DNA of 64,000 nt from Streptomyces sp. SCSIO 75703 (GTDB taxonomy: Bacteria; Actinomycetota; Actinomycetes; Streptomycetales; Streptomycetaceae), in contig NZ_CP144555.1 in the NCBI RefSeq assembly GCF_036607905.1, positions 124,001 to 188,000 of the forward strand. Reading direction: 5' to 3'. This document shows, piece by piece, positions 36,576 to 44,633 of this stretch; positions within the stretch are counted from its first letter, which is position 1, and each line of letters begins with the position of its first letter. The notes below the pieces were generated by a model, which did not search any database, had not been told where the DNA came from, and saw nothing but the letters and a program-made list of their open reading frames with translations. Position numbers and translations under genes: made by a program.

Positions 36576-36586
36576 CGAAACTTTCG
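36576..36586. promoter_or_regulatory. xylanase-type operator box 2
   Basis: Second exact copy of CGAAACTTTCG, 200 bases before the GH10 gene and 241 bases before the divergent SpoIIE phosphatase gene, so it could serve either. Confidence 0.5.
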
Positions 36587-36826
36587 AGCCGGGCGGCCGG
36601 CCAGGAAACACGAGATGCGGGAGCATCCGGCACCTCCGTGACACGACAACCCACCACTCGAACGGACGCACACCGGTACGGAAACCGGCCCGCCCGACAC
36701 CGCGCGGACGCCCGCCGGACACCGCGCGGGGGCCGGACGGGCCTCCGCGGCAGGGGCTCCCCCGCGGCACCCCCTTCCCGTGAGCGCCTCTCGCCCCACG
36801 CGGCGCGGCGGTGTAGACATGTGCTC

Positions 36827-39580
36827 ATGGTCCGACTGAGGGGTCGATCGGGAGATCGGTCGTCCCGTCGTCCCAGCGGTTCGCGCGCTCGGGAGCGGTG
36901 GGATGAGGACCGGCCACGGCGGACTGGGACCGCGGGGCGGCCGGGACGTGCCGCCGCACTGCGCCGGGTGCTCGGCAGACGCAGCGTGGCCGGGCAGGTC
37001 TTCGTACTCAACATCGCCATCGTGCTGCTGCTCGTCGTCGCGGCGGCCGTGTCCCTGCTGCTCCAGGTGCGCCGCGACAGCACCGCCGACGCCCGCAACC
37101 GGTCCCTCGCCGTCGCCTCGTCCTTGGCCAACTCCCCCGGCCTGCGGGAGGCGCTCGACGCCCCCGACCCCTCGTCGGTGCTCCAGCCGCGCGCCGAGGC
37201 GGTGCGCAAGGCCACCGACGTGGACTTCGTCGTCGTCCTCGATCCGCGGGGCATCCGCTACACCCACCCCAAGCCCGACCGCATCGGCAAACGCTTCGTG
37301 GGCGACATCGGGCCCGCGCTCGCCGGGCGGACCGTCACCGAGGAGGTCGACGGGACCATCGGACGGCTCGTGCAGGCCATCGTGCCCGTGCAGGCGCCCG
37401 ACGGCAGGGTGGTCGCCATGGTGTCGGCCGGCATCACCACGGAGAACGTCGGCGGCGCCGCCGAGCGGCAACTGCCCCTGGTGCTGATCGCCGCCGGCGT
37501 CGGCCTCGTCCTGGCCACCGCCGGGACCGCCCTGGTCAGCCGGCGCCTGCTCCGCCAGACGCACGGGCTCGGTCCGCACGAGATGACCCGGATGTACGAG
37601 CACCACGACGCGGTCCTGCACGCCGTCCGCGAAGGCGTCCTCATCGTCGGCGGCGAGGGCCGGCTGCTGCTCGCCAACGACGAGGCCCGCCGCCTGCTGG
37701 ACCTGCCCGAGGACGCCGAGGGCCGCCACGTGCGCGAACTGGGCCTGCCGGAGGACATCGCCGGACTGCTGGAGTCCGGGCGGGCCGCCACCGACGAGGT
37801 GCACCTGGTCCGGGAGCGGCTGCTCGCCGTCAACCAGCGCTCCACCGGCGCCCGCGGCGGGCCGCCCGGCAGCGTCGCCACCCTGCGCGACTCCACGGAA
37901 CTGCGCGCCCTCTCCGGCCGGGCCGACACCGCACGGGAACGCCTCGACATGCTGTACGACGCGGGCGTGGGCATCGGCACCAGCCTCGACGTGACCCGCA
38001 CCGCCGAGGAGCTGACCCGGCTCACCACCCCCCGGTTCGCGGACTACACCACCGTCGACCTCTACGACTCCGTCCTCGACGGCGGCCGGCCCGAGTCGGT
38101 CACGCCGCTGCGCCGCACCGCGCGCGACGGCGTCCACCGCGACGCGCCCCTCTACCCGGTGGGCCGGCAGATCCGCTTCGTGGACGTCTCCCCGCAGGGC
38201 GAGTCGCTGCGCACCGGCCGTGCCGTCCTCGAACCCCGCCTCGACCTGGCCCCCGGCTGGCACGAGCAGGACGCGGAGCGGGCCGCGCGGGTGGTGGGGT
38301 ACGGCGTCCACTCGCTGATCACGGTGCCGCTGCGGGCGGGCTCCCTGATACTCGGGGTGGTGAGTTTCTGGCGGTCGCGCCAACCCGAGCCGTTCGACAC
38401 CGACGACCTGGCCCTCGCCGAGGAACTGGTCGCGCGGGCCGCCGTCTCCATCGACAACGCGCGCCGCTACACCCGCGAGCACAGCATGGCGGTCGCCCTC
38501 CAGCGCAGCCTGCTGCCGCGCAGCCTGCCCGAGCAGAACGCGCTGGACATCGCCTACCGGTACCTGCCGGCGCAGGCGGGGGTGGGCGGCGACTGGTTTG
38601 ACGTGCTGCCGCTGTCCGGCGCGCGCGTCGCCCTGGTGGTGGGCGACGTGGTGGGGCACGGGCTGCACGCCGCGGCCACCATGGGGCGGCTGCGGACCGC
38701 GGTGCACAACTTCTCCGCGCTGGACCTGCCCCCCGACGAGTTGCTCGGCCTCCTCGACGAACTCGTCGCCCGCATCGACCAGCAGGAGAACGGCGACCCC
38801 ACCGGCTCCCCGGTCACCGGGGCGACCTGCCTGTACGCGGTCTACGATCCGGTCGCCGGGACCTGCGAGGTGGCACGGGCCGGGCATCCGCCGCCGGTCG
38901 TGGTCGGGCCCGACGGCGTCGTGGACTTCCCCGAGGTGCCGGCCGGCGTGCCGCTGGGCGTGGGCGGCCTGCCGTTCGAGTCCGCCGAGCTGCGGCTCGC
39001 GGCGGGCAGCCGGCTGGTGCTCTACACGGACGGGCTGCTGGAGGACCGGGAGCACGACCTCGACGTGGGTCTGGCGCGGGTGCGCCGGGCCCTGGAGGAG
39101 TCCGGCGACTCGCCCGAGGAGACCTGCCGGGCCGTCCTGGAGGCACAGTTGCCGGAGCGGCCGACGGACGACATCGCCCTGCTGGTCGCCCGGACCCGGG
39201 TGCTCGGCGCCGACCGGGTCGCCGAGTGGGGCGTGCCGTCCGATCCGGCGGCGGTCGCCGAGGTGCGTTCCCGGGTGACGCGGCGGCTGACCGCGTGGGG
39301 GCTGGACGAGCTGGTGTTCACCACGGAGCTGATCCTGAGCGAGCTGGTCACCAACGCGATCCGGTACGGCGGGGAGTCGGTGCACGTCCGGGTGGTGCGG
39401 GACACGAGCCTCATCTGTGAGGTGTTCGACAGCAGCAGCACCTCGCCGCACCTGCGGTACGCGGCGATGACCGACGAGGGCGGGCGCGGGCTGTTCCTGG
39501 TCGCGCAGCTCTCCGAGCGCTGGGGCACCCGTTACACGCCGGCCGGCAAGGTCATCTGGGCCGAGCAGCCGCTGCCCTGA
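36827..39580 (+). CDS. multi-domain sensor SpoIIE/PP2C phosphatase with HATPase
   Basis: 917 residues. A basic cytoplasmic tail leads into TM1 (VFVLNIAIVLLLVVAAAVSL). A CitA/DcuS-like extracellular sensor follows (VDFVVVLDPRGIRYTHP, VDGTIGRLVQAIVPVQ), then TM2 (LVLIAAGVGLVLATAG), PAS (HAVREGVLIVGGEGRLLLAN), GAF (about 370-545), SpoIIE-type PP2C phosphatase (ALQRSLLPRSLPEQ, GVGGDWFDVLPLSGARVALV with metal-binding Asp, VGDVVGHGLHAAATMG, RPTDDIALLV) and a C-terminal RsbW-like ATPase (FTTELILSELVTNAIRYG, DEGGRGLFLVAQLS). It should dephosphorylate an anti-sigma antagonist and carries its own anti-sigma kinase module. ATG 36827 or GTG 36821 are possible starts. Confidence 0.93.
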   Translation: MVRLRGRSGDRSSRRPSGSRARERWDEDRPRRTGTAGRPGRAAALRRVLGRRSVAGQVFVLNIAIVLLLVVAAAVSLLLQVRRDSTADARNRSLAVASSLANSPGLREALDAPDPSSVLQPRAEAVRKATDVDFVVVLDPRGIRYTHPKPDRIGKRFVGDIGPALAGRTVTEEVDGTIGRLVQAIVPVQAPDGRVVAMVSAGITTENVGGAAERQLPLVLIAAGVGLVLATAGTALVSRRLLRQTHGLGPHEMTRMYEHHDAVLHAVREGVLIVGGEGRLLLANDEARRLLDLPEDAEGRHVRELGLPEDIAGLLESGRAATDEVHLVRERLLAVNQRSTGARGGPPGSVATLRDSTELRALSGRADTARERLDMLYDAGVGIGTSLDVTRTAEELTRLTTPRFADYTTVDLYDSVLDGGRPESVTPLRRTARDGVHRDAPLYPVGRQIRFVDVSPQGESLRTGRAVLEPRLDLAPGWHEQDAERAARVVGYGVHSLITVPLRAGSLILGVVSFWRSRQPEPFDTDDLALAEELVARAAVSIDNARRYTREHSMAVALQRSLLPRSLPEQNALDIAYRYLPAQAGVGGDWFDVLPLSGARVALVVGDVVGHGLHAAATMGRLRTAVHNFSALDLPPDELLGLLDELVARIDQQENGDPTGSPVTGATCLYAVYDPVAGTCEVARAGHPPPVVVGPDGVVDFPEVPAGVPLGVGGLPFESAELRLAAGSRLVLYTDGLLEDREHDLDVGLARVRRALEESGDSPEETCRAVLEAQLPERPTDDIALLVARTRVLGADRVAEWGVPSDPAAVAEVRSRVTRRLTAWGLDELVFTTELILSELVTNAIRYGGESVHVRVVRDTSLICEVFDSSSTSPHLRYAAMTDEGGRGLFLVAQLSERWGTRYTPAGKVIWAEQPLP

Positions 39581-40096
39581 GCGGGTGCGGGGTCCCGTAC
39601 GCCGGGGGCTCGCGGGCGGGGCGGGGCCCGTGCGGTCGGCCGGCTCCGGCGCGCGTACGCCTCCAGGCCCGCGGCGGAGCCTGCGATATCCGCACGTGTC
39701 CGACCTCGCCCGGATTGCCCGCGGCGCGGTCGGGTAGCCCCTCTCCCACGGGGCGCCCCTCCCGTCCGCCCCCGGCACCTCGCCCGCCCGGCAGCTTGGA
39801 GACCCCGTGCGCCACCCGTCCCCCGGTCCGGCACGCCCCGCGGACGGCCCGCGCCGCGCCCTGCTCACCCTGGTCTGCGCGGGTCTACGGCGACAGGTAC
39901 CGCATCGGCTGACCGGCCTGGCGGCACCCCGGACGGCGCCCCCCGCCGCGGCTCCCGGCCGGCGTGCGCCGACACGGCACGGGCCCGCACGGCACGGGCC
40001 CACACGGCGCGGGGCGACACGGCGCGGGCCGCGGACCGGTCGCCTGCCGGTCCCGCGGCCCGCGGGCGTGTTCCGTCGCCCCTCTCCGGGGGAGGG
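39581..40096. other. intergenic with tandem repeat
   Basis: 516 bases between the phosphatase and CsbD genes. It holds a fourfold 15-bp repeat (39971-40030). A GTG-initiated frame from 39807 starts like a membrane protein (RRALLTLVCAGLRRQ) but collapses into low complexity; it may be a pump-gene stub. No other coding signal. Confidence 0.45.
39971..40030. repeat. four tandem 15 bp repeats
   Basis: Four head-to-tail units of GACACGGCACGGGCC with one to four substitutions each (39971, 39986, 40001, 40016), non-coding, between the phosphatase and CsbD genes. Confidence 0.8.
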
Positions 40097-40270
40097 TCAG
40101 TGCCGGAACGTGTCCTTGCCCTTCTCCTTGGCCTGGCGGGCGTCGCCCTTCGCCTGCTCGGCGCGGCCCTCGGCCTCCATGCGCTCGTTGCCGACGGCAC
40201 GGCCGGCGGCTTCCTTGGCCTTGCCCTTGGCCTGTTCCATCCGGGACTTGGACTTCTCGTTGCCGGCCAC
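40097..40270 (-). CDS. CsbD-family stress protein
   Basis: A 57-residue CsbD-like protein starting MAGNEKSKSRMEQAKGKAKE and ending KEKGKDTFRH. The family pattern of repeated K-x-x-x-A/G-K heptads (QAKGKAKEAAG, EQAKGDARQAKEKG) gives a highly charged helix. CsbD proteins are sigma-B-type general stress proteins of unknown mechanism. GTG 40270 is preceded by GAGAGGTGAG. Confidence 0.85.
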   Translation of the reverse strand: MAGNEKSKSRMEQAKGKAKEAAGRAVGNERMEAEGRAEQAKGDARQAKEKGKDTFRH

Positions 40271-40380
40271 AGTCGCTCACCTCTCGGTGTTGGCTTCGTT
40301 TGACGGCGTGCGGGTCACCAGCTCCGGCCCGCTCAAACATGCCGGGCCCCGCGAGCCCGGCGTGATCCCGACGAAAGGGC

Positions 40381-41892
40381 CTAGCCGTGACCGGCGTGGG
40401 TGTGGCTGTGGGAGGTCTCCGGCGGGCAGTGCCGGTGGCCGGCGGCGCGGTCCCGGCGCCAGTCGAGGACGGCGACGGCGAACGCGCACCCCATGGCCGC
40501 CAGCCCGCAGCCGATGGCCAGCGCCACGGCCCCGTGGTAGTCGTCGCTCGTCGCGCTCAGCGTCAGGTAGAAGAGCCCCGGCAGGGCCGCCGTGCCCACG
40601 GCGCCGCCGAGCCGCTGCCCCGTCTGGAGCGCGCCGCCCGCCGCGCCCGCCATGCGTACCGGCACGTCGCGCAGGGTCATGGTGACGTTCGGGGAGATCA
40701 CGCAGCCGCTGCCGAGGCCGCCGACGAGCAGGGCCGGGGCGGCGTACCAGGCGGCCCGGTCCGCGGGGGCGAGCCAGAGCACCACGGCGGTGGCGCCGAG
40801 CCCGGCCATGACGGCGACGAGTCCGCACACCGTGAGGAGCCGCCCGAAGCGCTCCACCAGCCGCCCGGCGACGGCGGCGGCGACGGCGGAGCCGACGGCG
40901 AAGGGCGTCACCGCGAGGCCCGACATGAGCGGCGAGAAGCCCAGCCCGTTCTGGAAGAAGAGGGCGAAGACCAGCCAGACGCCGCTGAAGCCGACGAAGT
41001 AGAGGGCGCCCAGTCCCGCGCCGGTCGCGTAGCCGCGGGTCTCGGTCAGGAGTCCGGGGTCCAGCAGGGGCGCTCCGCCGCGCCGCACGGTCCGCCGCTC
41101 CCAGCCGGCGAAGAGGAACAGCACCAGCACTCCGGCCGGGAAGAGCCACCACAGGCGCCGCACGCCGCCCGCGTCGGCGAGGACCAGCGGCAGCATCAGG
41201 GCGAGGATGCCGGTGCCGAGGAGGCAGACGCCGACGGGGTCCAGGCGTCCCCGGCCGCCGGGGGCGACGCGGGGCAGCAGGCGGGCGCCGAGCAGGAGCG
41301 CGACGACGCCGATGGGGACGTTGACGTAGAAGATCCACCGCCAGCCGTGGGCGCCGTGGGCCAGGGCGAGGATGAGGCCGCCGACGACCGGGCCGACGGC
41401 GCTGGAGACGCCGACGGTGGCACCGAAGAGACCGAAGGCCCGGCCGCGTTCCTCGCCCTGGAAGAGCTGCTGGATCAGGGCGGAGTTCTGCGGGGCGAGG
41501 CAGCCGGCGGCGACGCCCTGGGCGAGGCGGGCGACGACGAGGAGTCCGATGGTGGGGGCGGCGCCCGCGCCGGCGCTGCACACCACGAAGGCGGCGAGGG
41601 CGAGCAGGAAGACCCGGCGCCTGCCGAAGGCGTCGCCGACCCGGCCGGCGGTGACCAGGATCAGGGCGAAGGCCAGGGCGTAGCCGGAGACGACCCACTG
41701 GACGGCGGCGGCCGAGGCGTGCAGCTCGCGTTGCATGGAGGGCAGCGCGACGGCGACGATGGTGACGTCGAGGAGGATCATGAACCCGGCGACCAGGGTC
41801 ACCCACAGGGCCCGCCAGCGGTTCGGATCGGGGCCTTCCCCGTGCGGCACCTGGCCGCGCCCGCGTCCGCCCGCCCGGGTGCCGAGGTTCAC
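40381..41892 (-). CDS. MFS transporter, DHA2 family, His-rich tail
   Basis: A 503-residue exporter with about 14 transmembrane helices. TM1 is TLVAGFMILLDVTIVAVAL, the DHA2 start with an acidic residue; motif A is GRVGDAFGRRRVFLL, then VARLAQGVAAGCLAPQNSA and GATVGVSSAVGPVVGGL. The C-terminus is unusual: after the last helix come RDRAAGHRHCPPETSHSH and THAGHG, seven histidines and a cysteine in the last 20 residues, a possible metal-binding tail. GTG 41892 (MNLGTRAGGR) is preferred because AAGGGAG lies just upstream. It stops with TAG. Divergent from the ferredoxin reductase gene over a perfect palindrome. Confidence 0.9.
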   Translation of the reverse strand: MNLGTRAGGRGRGQVPHGEGPDPNRWRALWVTLVAGFMILLDVTIVAVALPSMQRELHASAAAVQWVVSGYALAFALILVTAGRVGDAFGRRRVFLLALAAFVVCSAGAGAAPTIGLLVVARLAQGVAAGCLAPQNSALIQQLFQGEERGRAFGLFGATVGVSSAVGPVVGGLILALAHGAHGWRWIFYVNVPIGVVALLLGARLLPRVAPGGRGRLDPVGVCLLGTGILALMLPLVLADAGGVRRLWWLFPAGVLVLFLFAGWERRTVRRGGAPLLDPGLLTETRGYATGAGLGALYFVGFSGVWLVFALFFQNGLGFSPLMSGLAVTPFAVGSAVAAAVAGRLVERFGRLLTVCGLVAVMAGLGATAVVLWLAPADRAAWYAAPALLVGGLGSGCVISPNVTMTLRDVPVRMAGAAGGALQTGQRLGGAVGTAALPGLFYLTLSATSDDYHGAVALAIGCGLAAMGCAFAVAVLDWRRDRAAGHRHCPPETSHSHTHAGHG

Positions 41893-41988
41893 GGGGACTC
41901 CCTTCGCCGCCGCCGGCGCGGCCACCCGCGCCTCACGGCTGCGTCACCCGGTGCCGCCGCTTCAAACACCAAAGCCGGACTGAGAGGA

Positions 41989-42009
41989 CCCATAAGGCTG
42001 CCTTATGGG
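41989..42009. promoter_or_regulatory. perfect 21 bp operator palindrome
   Basis: Arms CCCATAAGGC (41989-41998) and GCCTTATGGG (42000-42009) around a single T, in the 224-base spacer between the divergent DHA2 pump and FprA-type genes. No T-run follows and it is far from both stops, so an operator is more likely than a terminator. Confidence 0.75.
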
Positions 42010-42035
42010 GCCATAGACCGGACCCGCGTACCGAC

Positions 42036-42050
42036 TTAGGCTTGCCTTAG
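42036..42050. promoter_or_regulatory. weak iron-box-like element
   Basis: TTAGGCTTGCCTTAG, with AGGC-TT-GCCT symmetric, followed by TTTAAGATT, 67 bases before the FprA-type gene. It only partly matches the DmdR/IdeR consensus, so iron control is a guess; the AT-rich end could be the promoter. Confidence 0.3.
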
Positions 42051-42116
42051 TTTAAGATTTCCTCCGAGATCGCTCTGTCATCGATCGCACTGTCATCGCT
42101 CGAAGGGAACCTGACC

Positions 42117-43481
42117 ATGCCCCGCCCTCTGCGGGTAGCCATCGTGGGCTCCGGCCCGGCCGGGATCTACGCCGCCGACGCCCTGCTCAAGTCCGAGGTG
42201 GCCGCCGAACCCGGTGTTTCCATCGACATCTTCGAGCGCATGCCCGCCCCGTTCGGGCTCATCCGCTACGGCGTCGCCCCCGACCACCCCCGGATCAAGG
42301 GCATCATCACCGCCCTGCACCAGGTGCTCGACAAGCCGCAGATCCGGCTCTTCGGCAACGTCGACTATCCGACCGACATCAGCCTGGACGACCTCCGGGC
42401 CTTCTACGACGGTGTGATCTTCGCCACCGGCGCCATGGCCGACCGCGCGCTGTCCGTGCCGGGCATCGACCTGGACGGCTCGTACGGCGCGGCCGACTTC
42501 GTCTCCTGGTACGACGGCCACCCGGACGTGCCGCGCACCTGGCCGCTGGAGGCGGAGAAGGTCGCCGTGCTCGGCGTCGGCAACGTCGCCCTGGACGTGG
42601 CCCGCGTGCTCGCCAAGACCGCCGACGAGCTGCTGCCCACCGAGATCCCGGGCAACGTGTACGAGGGCCTGAAGGCGAACCGGGCGCGGGAGATCCACGT
42701 CTTCGGGCGGCGCGGTCCGGCGCAGGCGAAGTTCAGCCCGATGGAGCTGCGGGAGCTGGACCACTCCCCCAGCATCGAGGTGATCGTCGACCCCGAGGAC
42801 ATCGACTACGACGAGGGCTCGATCGCGACCCGGCGCGGCAACAAGCAGGCCGACATGGTCGCCAAGACCCTGGAGAACTGGGCGATCCGCGACGCCGGCG
42901 ACCGGCCGCACAAGCTGTACCTGCACTTCTTCGAGTCCCCGACCGAGATCCTCGGCGAGGACGGGAGGGTCGTGGGCCTGCGCACCGAGCGCACGGAGCT
43001 GGACGGCACGGGCAACGTCAAGGGCACCGGCACCTTCAAGGACTGGGACGTCAGCGCCGTCTACCGCGCCGTCGGCTACCTCTCCGACCCGCTGCCCAAG
43101 CTGCCCTGGGACCTCGACTCGGGCACCGTCCCGGACGAGGGCGGGCGCGTCATCGAGGAGACCGGCGAGCACCTGCGGTCGACGTACGTCACCGGCTGGA
43201 TCCGGCGCGGTCCGGTGGGCCTGATCGGGCACACCAAGGGCGACGCCAACGAGACGGTCGCCAGCCTGCTCGACGACTACGCCCACGAGCGGCTGCTGAC
43301 GCCCGCCTCGCCCGCCCCGGAGGCCGTGGACGCCTTCCTGGCCGAGCGGAACGTCCGCTTCACCACCTGGGACGGCTGGTACCGGCTGGACGCCGCGGAG
43401 AAGGCGCTGGGCGAGCCGCACGGCCGGGCCCGCGTGAAGCTCGTCGAGCGCGAGGACATGCTGCGCGAGAGCGGCGCCTGA
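42117..43481 (+). CDS. FprA-type ferredoxin/flavodoxin-NADP+ reductase
   Basis: A 454-residue adrenodoxin-reductase-like flavoprotein, similar in length and layout to M. tuberculosis FprA; it moves electrons from NADPH to ferredoxins that serve P450s and other enzymes. FAD motif LRVAIVGSGPAGIYAADALL; FERMPAPFGLIRYGVAPDHP; FATGAMADRALSVPG; NADP motif VAVLGVGNVALDVARVL; REIHVFGRRGPAQAKFSP; C-terminal TGWIRRGPVGLIGHTKGDA. ATG 42117 has AAGGGAA upstream. Monocistronic and convergent with the roadblock cluster. A palindrome in its divergent promoter region suggests co-regulation with the DHA2 pump. Confidence 0.94.
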   Translation: MPRPLRVAIVGSGPAGIYAADALLKSEVAAEPGVSIDIFERMPAPFGLIRYGVAPDHPRIKGIITALHQVLDKPQIRLFGNVDYPTDISLDDLRAFYDGVIFATGAMADRALSVPGIDLDGSYGAADFVSWYDGHPDVPRTWPLEAEKVAVLGVGNVALDVARVLAKTADELLPTEIPGNVYEGLKANRAREIHVFGRRGPAQAKFSPMELRELDHSPSIEVIVDPEDIDYDEGSIATRRGNKQADMVAKTLENWAIRDAGDRPHKLYLHFFESPTEILGEDGRVVGLRTERTELDGTGNVKGTGTFKDWDVSAVYRAVGYLSDPLPKLPWDLDSGTVPDEGGRVIEETGEHLRSTYVTGWIRRGPVGLIGHTKGDANETVASLLDDYAHERLLTPASPAPEAVDAFLAERNVRFTTWDGWYRLDAAEKALGEPHGRARVKLVEREDMLRESGA

Positions 43482-43507
43482 GGCACCGGCGCGACCGCGA
43501 CGGCACC

Positions 43508-43548
43508 GGCCGGGGCCCGGTGGGAGAGATCCCGCCGGGCCCCCGGCC
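43508..43548. terminator. bidirectional terminator
   Basis: A long GC stem (left arm 43508-43525, right arm 43530-43548, with one bulge and one G-T) around a GAGA loop between the convergent FprA-type and roadblock genes. Confidence 0.7.
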
Positions 43549-43567
43549 GTCCTGGCGCCGGGTGGGC

Positions 43568-43942
43568 TCAGATCTCCAGCTCGCTCTCGATCCGCCGCAT
43601 CTGGTGGCGGGCCATCGCCAGGTTGGCGCGGTGGGAGTCGAGCACCAGATACAGGAAGAGGCCGTTGCCGCCGCGGCCCTTGAGCAGGCGGATCAGGTGG
43701 TACTGGTTGCTGAGGGTGATGAGGATGTCCTCGATCTCCTCCTTCAGGCCGAGGTGCTCCATGGTGCGCAGCTTGGAGCGCACGACGTCGGTGTTGCCGG
43801 CGGCGGCGACCTCCAGGTTGAACTCCTTGCCGCCGCCGAGGGTGCCGAGCGCCATGCCACTGGTGTAGTCGACCAGGGCGGCGGCGGTGGCGCCGTCGAT
43901 GGAGCTGAGGCATTCCTTGAGCGAGGTCTCCAGGTTGGCCAT
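43568..43942 (-). CDS. roadblock/LC7 domain protein, last in cluster
   Basis: A 124-residue single-domain roadblock/LC7 protein: LKECLSSIDGATAAALVDY, then SGMALGTLGGGKEFNLEVA and NQYHLIRLLKGRGGNGLFLY, the alternating strand/helix layout of MglB/CvnB-type proteins. Such proteins usually bind small GTPases and tune their activity. ATG 43942 follows AAGGAAG. Last of four co-directional genes with the roadblock proteins at 44050 and 45416 and a DUF4388-type regulator; no GTPase gene is present. Confidence 0.9.
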   Translation of the reverse strand: MANLETSLKECLSSIDGATAAALVDYTSGMALGTLGGGKEFNLEVAAAGNTDVVRSKLRTMEHLGLKEEIEDILITLSNQYHLIRLLKGRGGNGLFLYLVLDSHRANLAMARHQMRRIESELEI

Positions 43943-44049
43943 GCGTGCTCTTCCTTTCCTGACGTGATCGATGAGTGATCAGTACATGACGGTGCGTGAT
44001 CGGCGAGGGGCGTGCTGAGCCCACTCCGCCGAGGCGCGTCGGGGACGGT

Positions 44050-44592
44050 TCAGGTCGGCCGACGGTGGCCGTCGGCCTGGGGGACGGGCTGGTGGGCGGG
44101 GTGCGCCGGGGTGCGCACCGGCAGGGTGCCGATGGGCCGGGCGGGGTCCGCGGGCAGGGCCGCGCCGTTGCCGTGCGCAGGGGGTGACCGGCGTGCGGGG
44201 GCCGGGCCGCGTTCGGGGGCGAGGCGGGCCGCGACGAGTTCGCCGATGCGGGCACCGCTGCGCCGGCCCTCCAGGTGGAGACGGCCCACGTTGACCCGGC
44301 CCTCGGCGAGCAGGGTGAGCACGGCGGCCGGGCCGGCGGCGTAGGTCGCGACGTAGCCGTCGGCCCCGCGCAGCAGCAGTTCGCAAAATCCGCCACGCGC
44401 GGTGGCCTCCGCCATCCGGTGGGAGACACCGAGCGCGGCGGCCGTGAGCGCGGCGAGCCCCTCCGGTTCGGTGCCGGGCGCGTCGGCGGCCACGACGAGC
44501 CCGTCGACGGTGGCCGCGAGCGAGCCGGTGAGCTGGGGCACGCGGCTGCGCAGTCGGTGCAGTTCCTCCAGGACGTCGCTCTCGACGGCCAT
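44050..44592 (-). CDS. roadblock/LC7 protein with Pro/Ala-rich tail
   Basis: 180 residues. Roadblock domain about 5-120: LHRLRSRVPQLTGSLAATVDG, LVVAADAPGTEPEGLAALTA, GFCELLLRGADGYVATYAAG. From about residue 130 a disordered Ala/Pro/His tail (APARRSPPAHGNGAALPA). ATG 44592 follows AAAGGAG. It lies 41 bases after the DUF4388-type gene and 107 before the next roadblock gene on the transcript. In conservons the roadblock partner is followed by DUF742 and a GTPase; neither is here. Confidence 0.85.
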   Translation of the reverse strand: MAVESDVLEELHRLRSRVPQLTGSLAATVDGLVVAADAPGTEPEGLAALTAAALGVSHRMAEATARGGFCELLLRGADGYVATYAAGPAAVLTLLAEGRVNVGRLHLEGRRSGARIGELVAARLAPERGPAPARRSPPAHGNGAALPADPARPIGTLPVRTPAHPAHQPVPQADGHRRPT

Positions 44593-44633
44593 GATGAGCA
44601 GTCTCCTTTCGGCACGCTGGCGACGCGCGCGGA

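Noticed and set aside
39807..40000. Start of a possible MFS gene (RRALLTLVCAGLRRQ)
   Set aside because: Hydrophobic stretch is too short and passes directly into repeats; probably chance.
42036..42050. Iron-box (DmdR/IdeR) before the FprA-type gene
   Set aside because: Symmetric AGGC-TT-GCCT is present but spacing and outer bases fit the iron-box consensus poorly; kept only as a low-confidence site.
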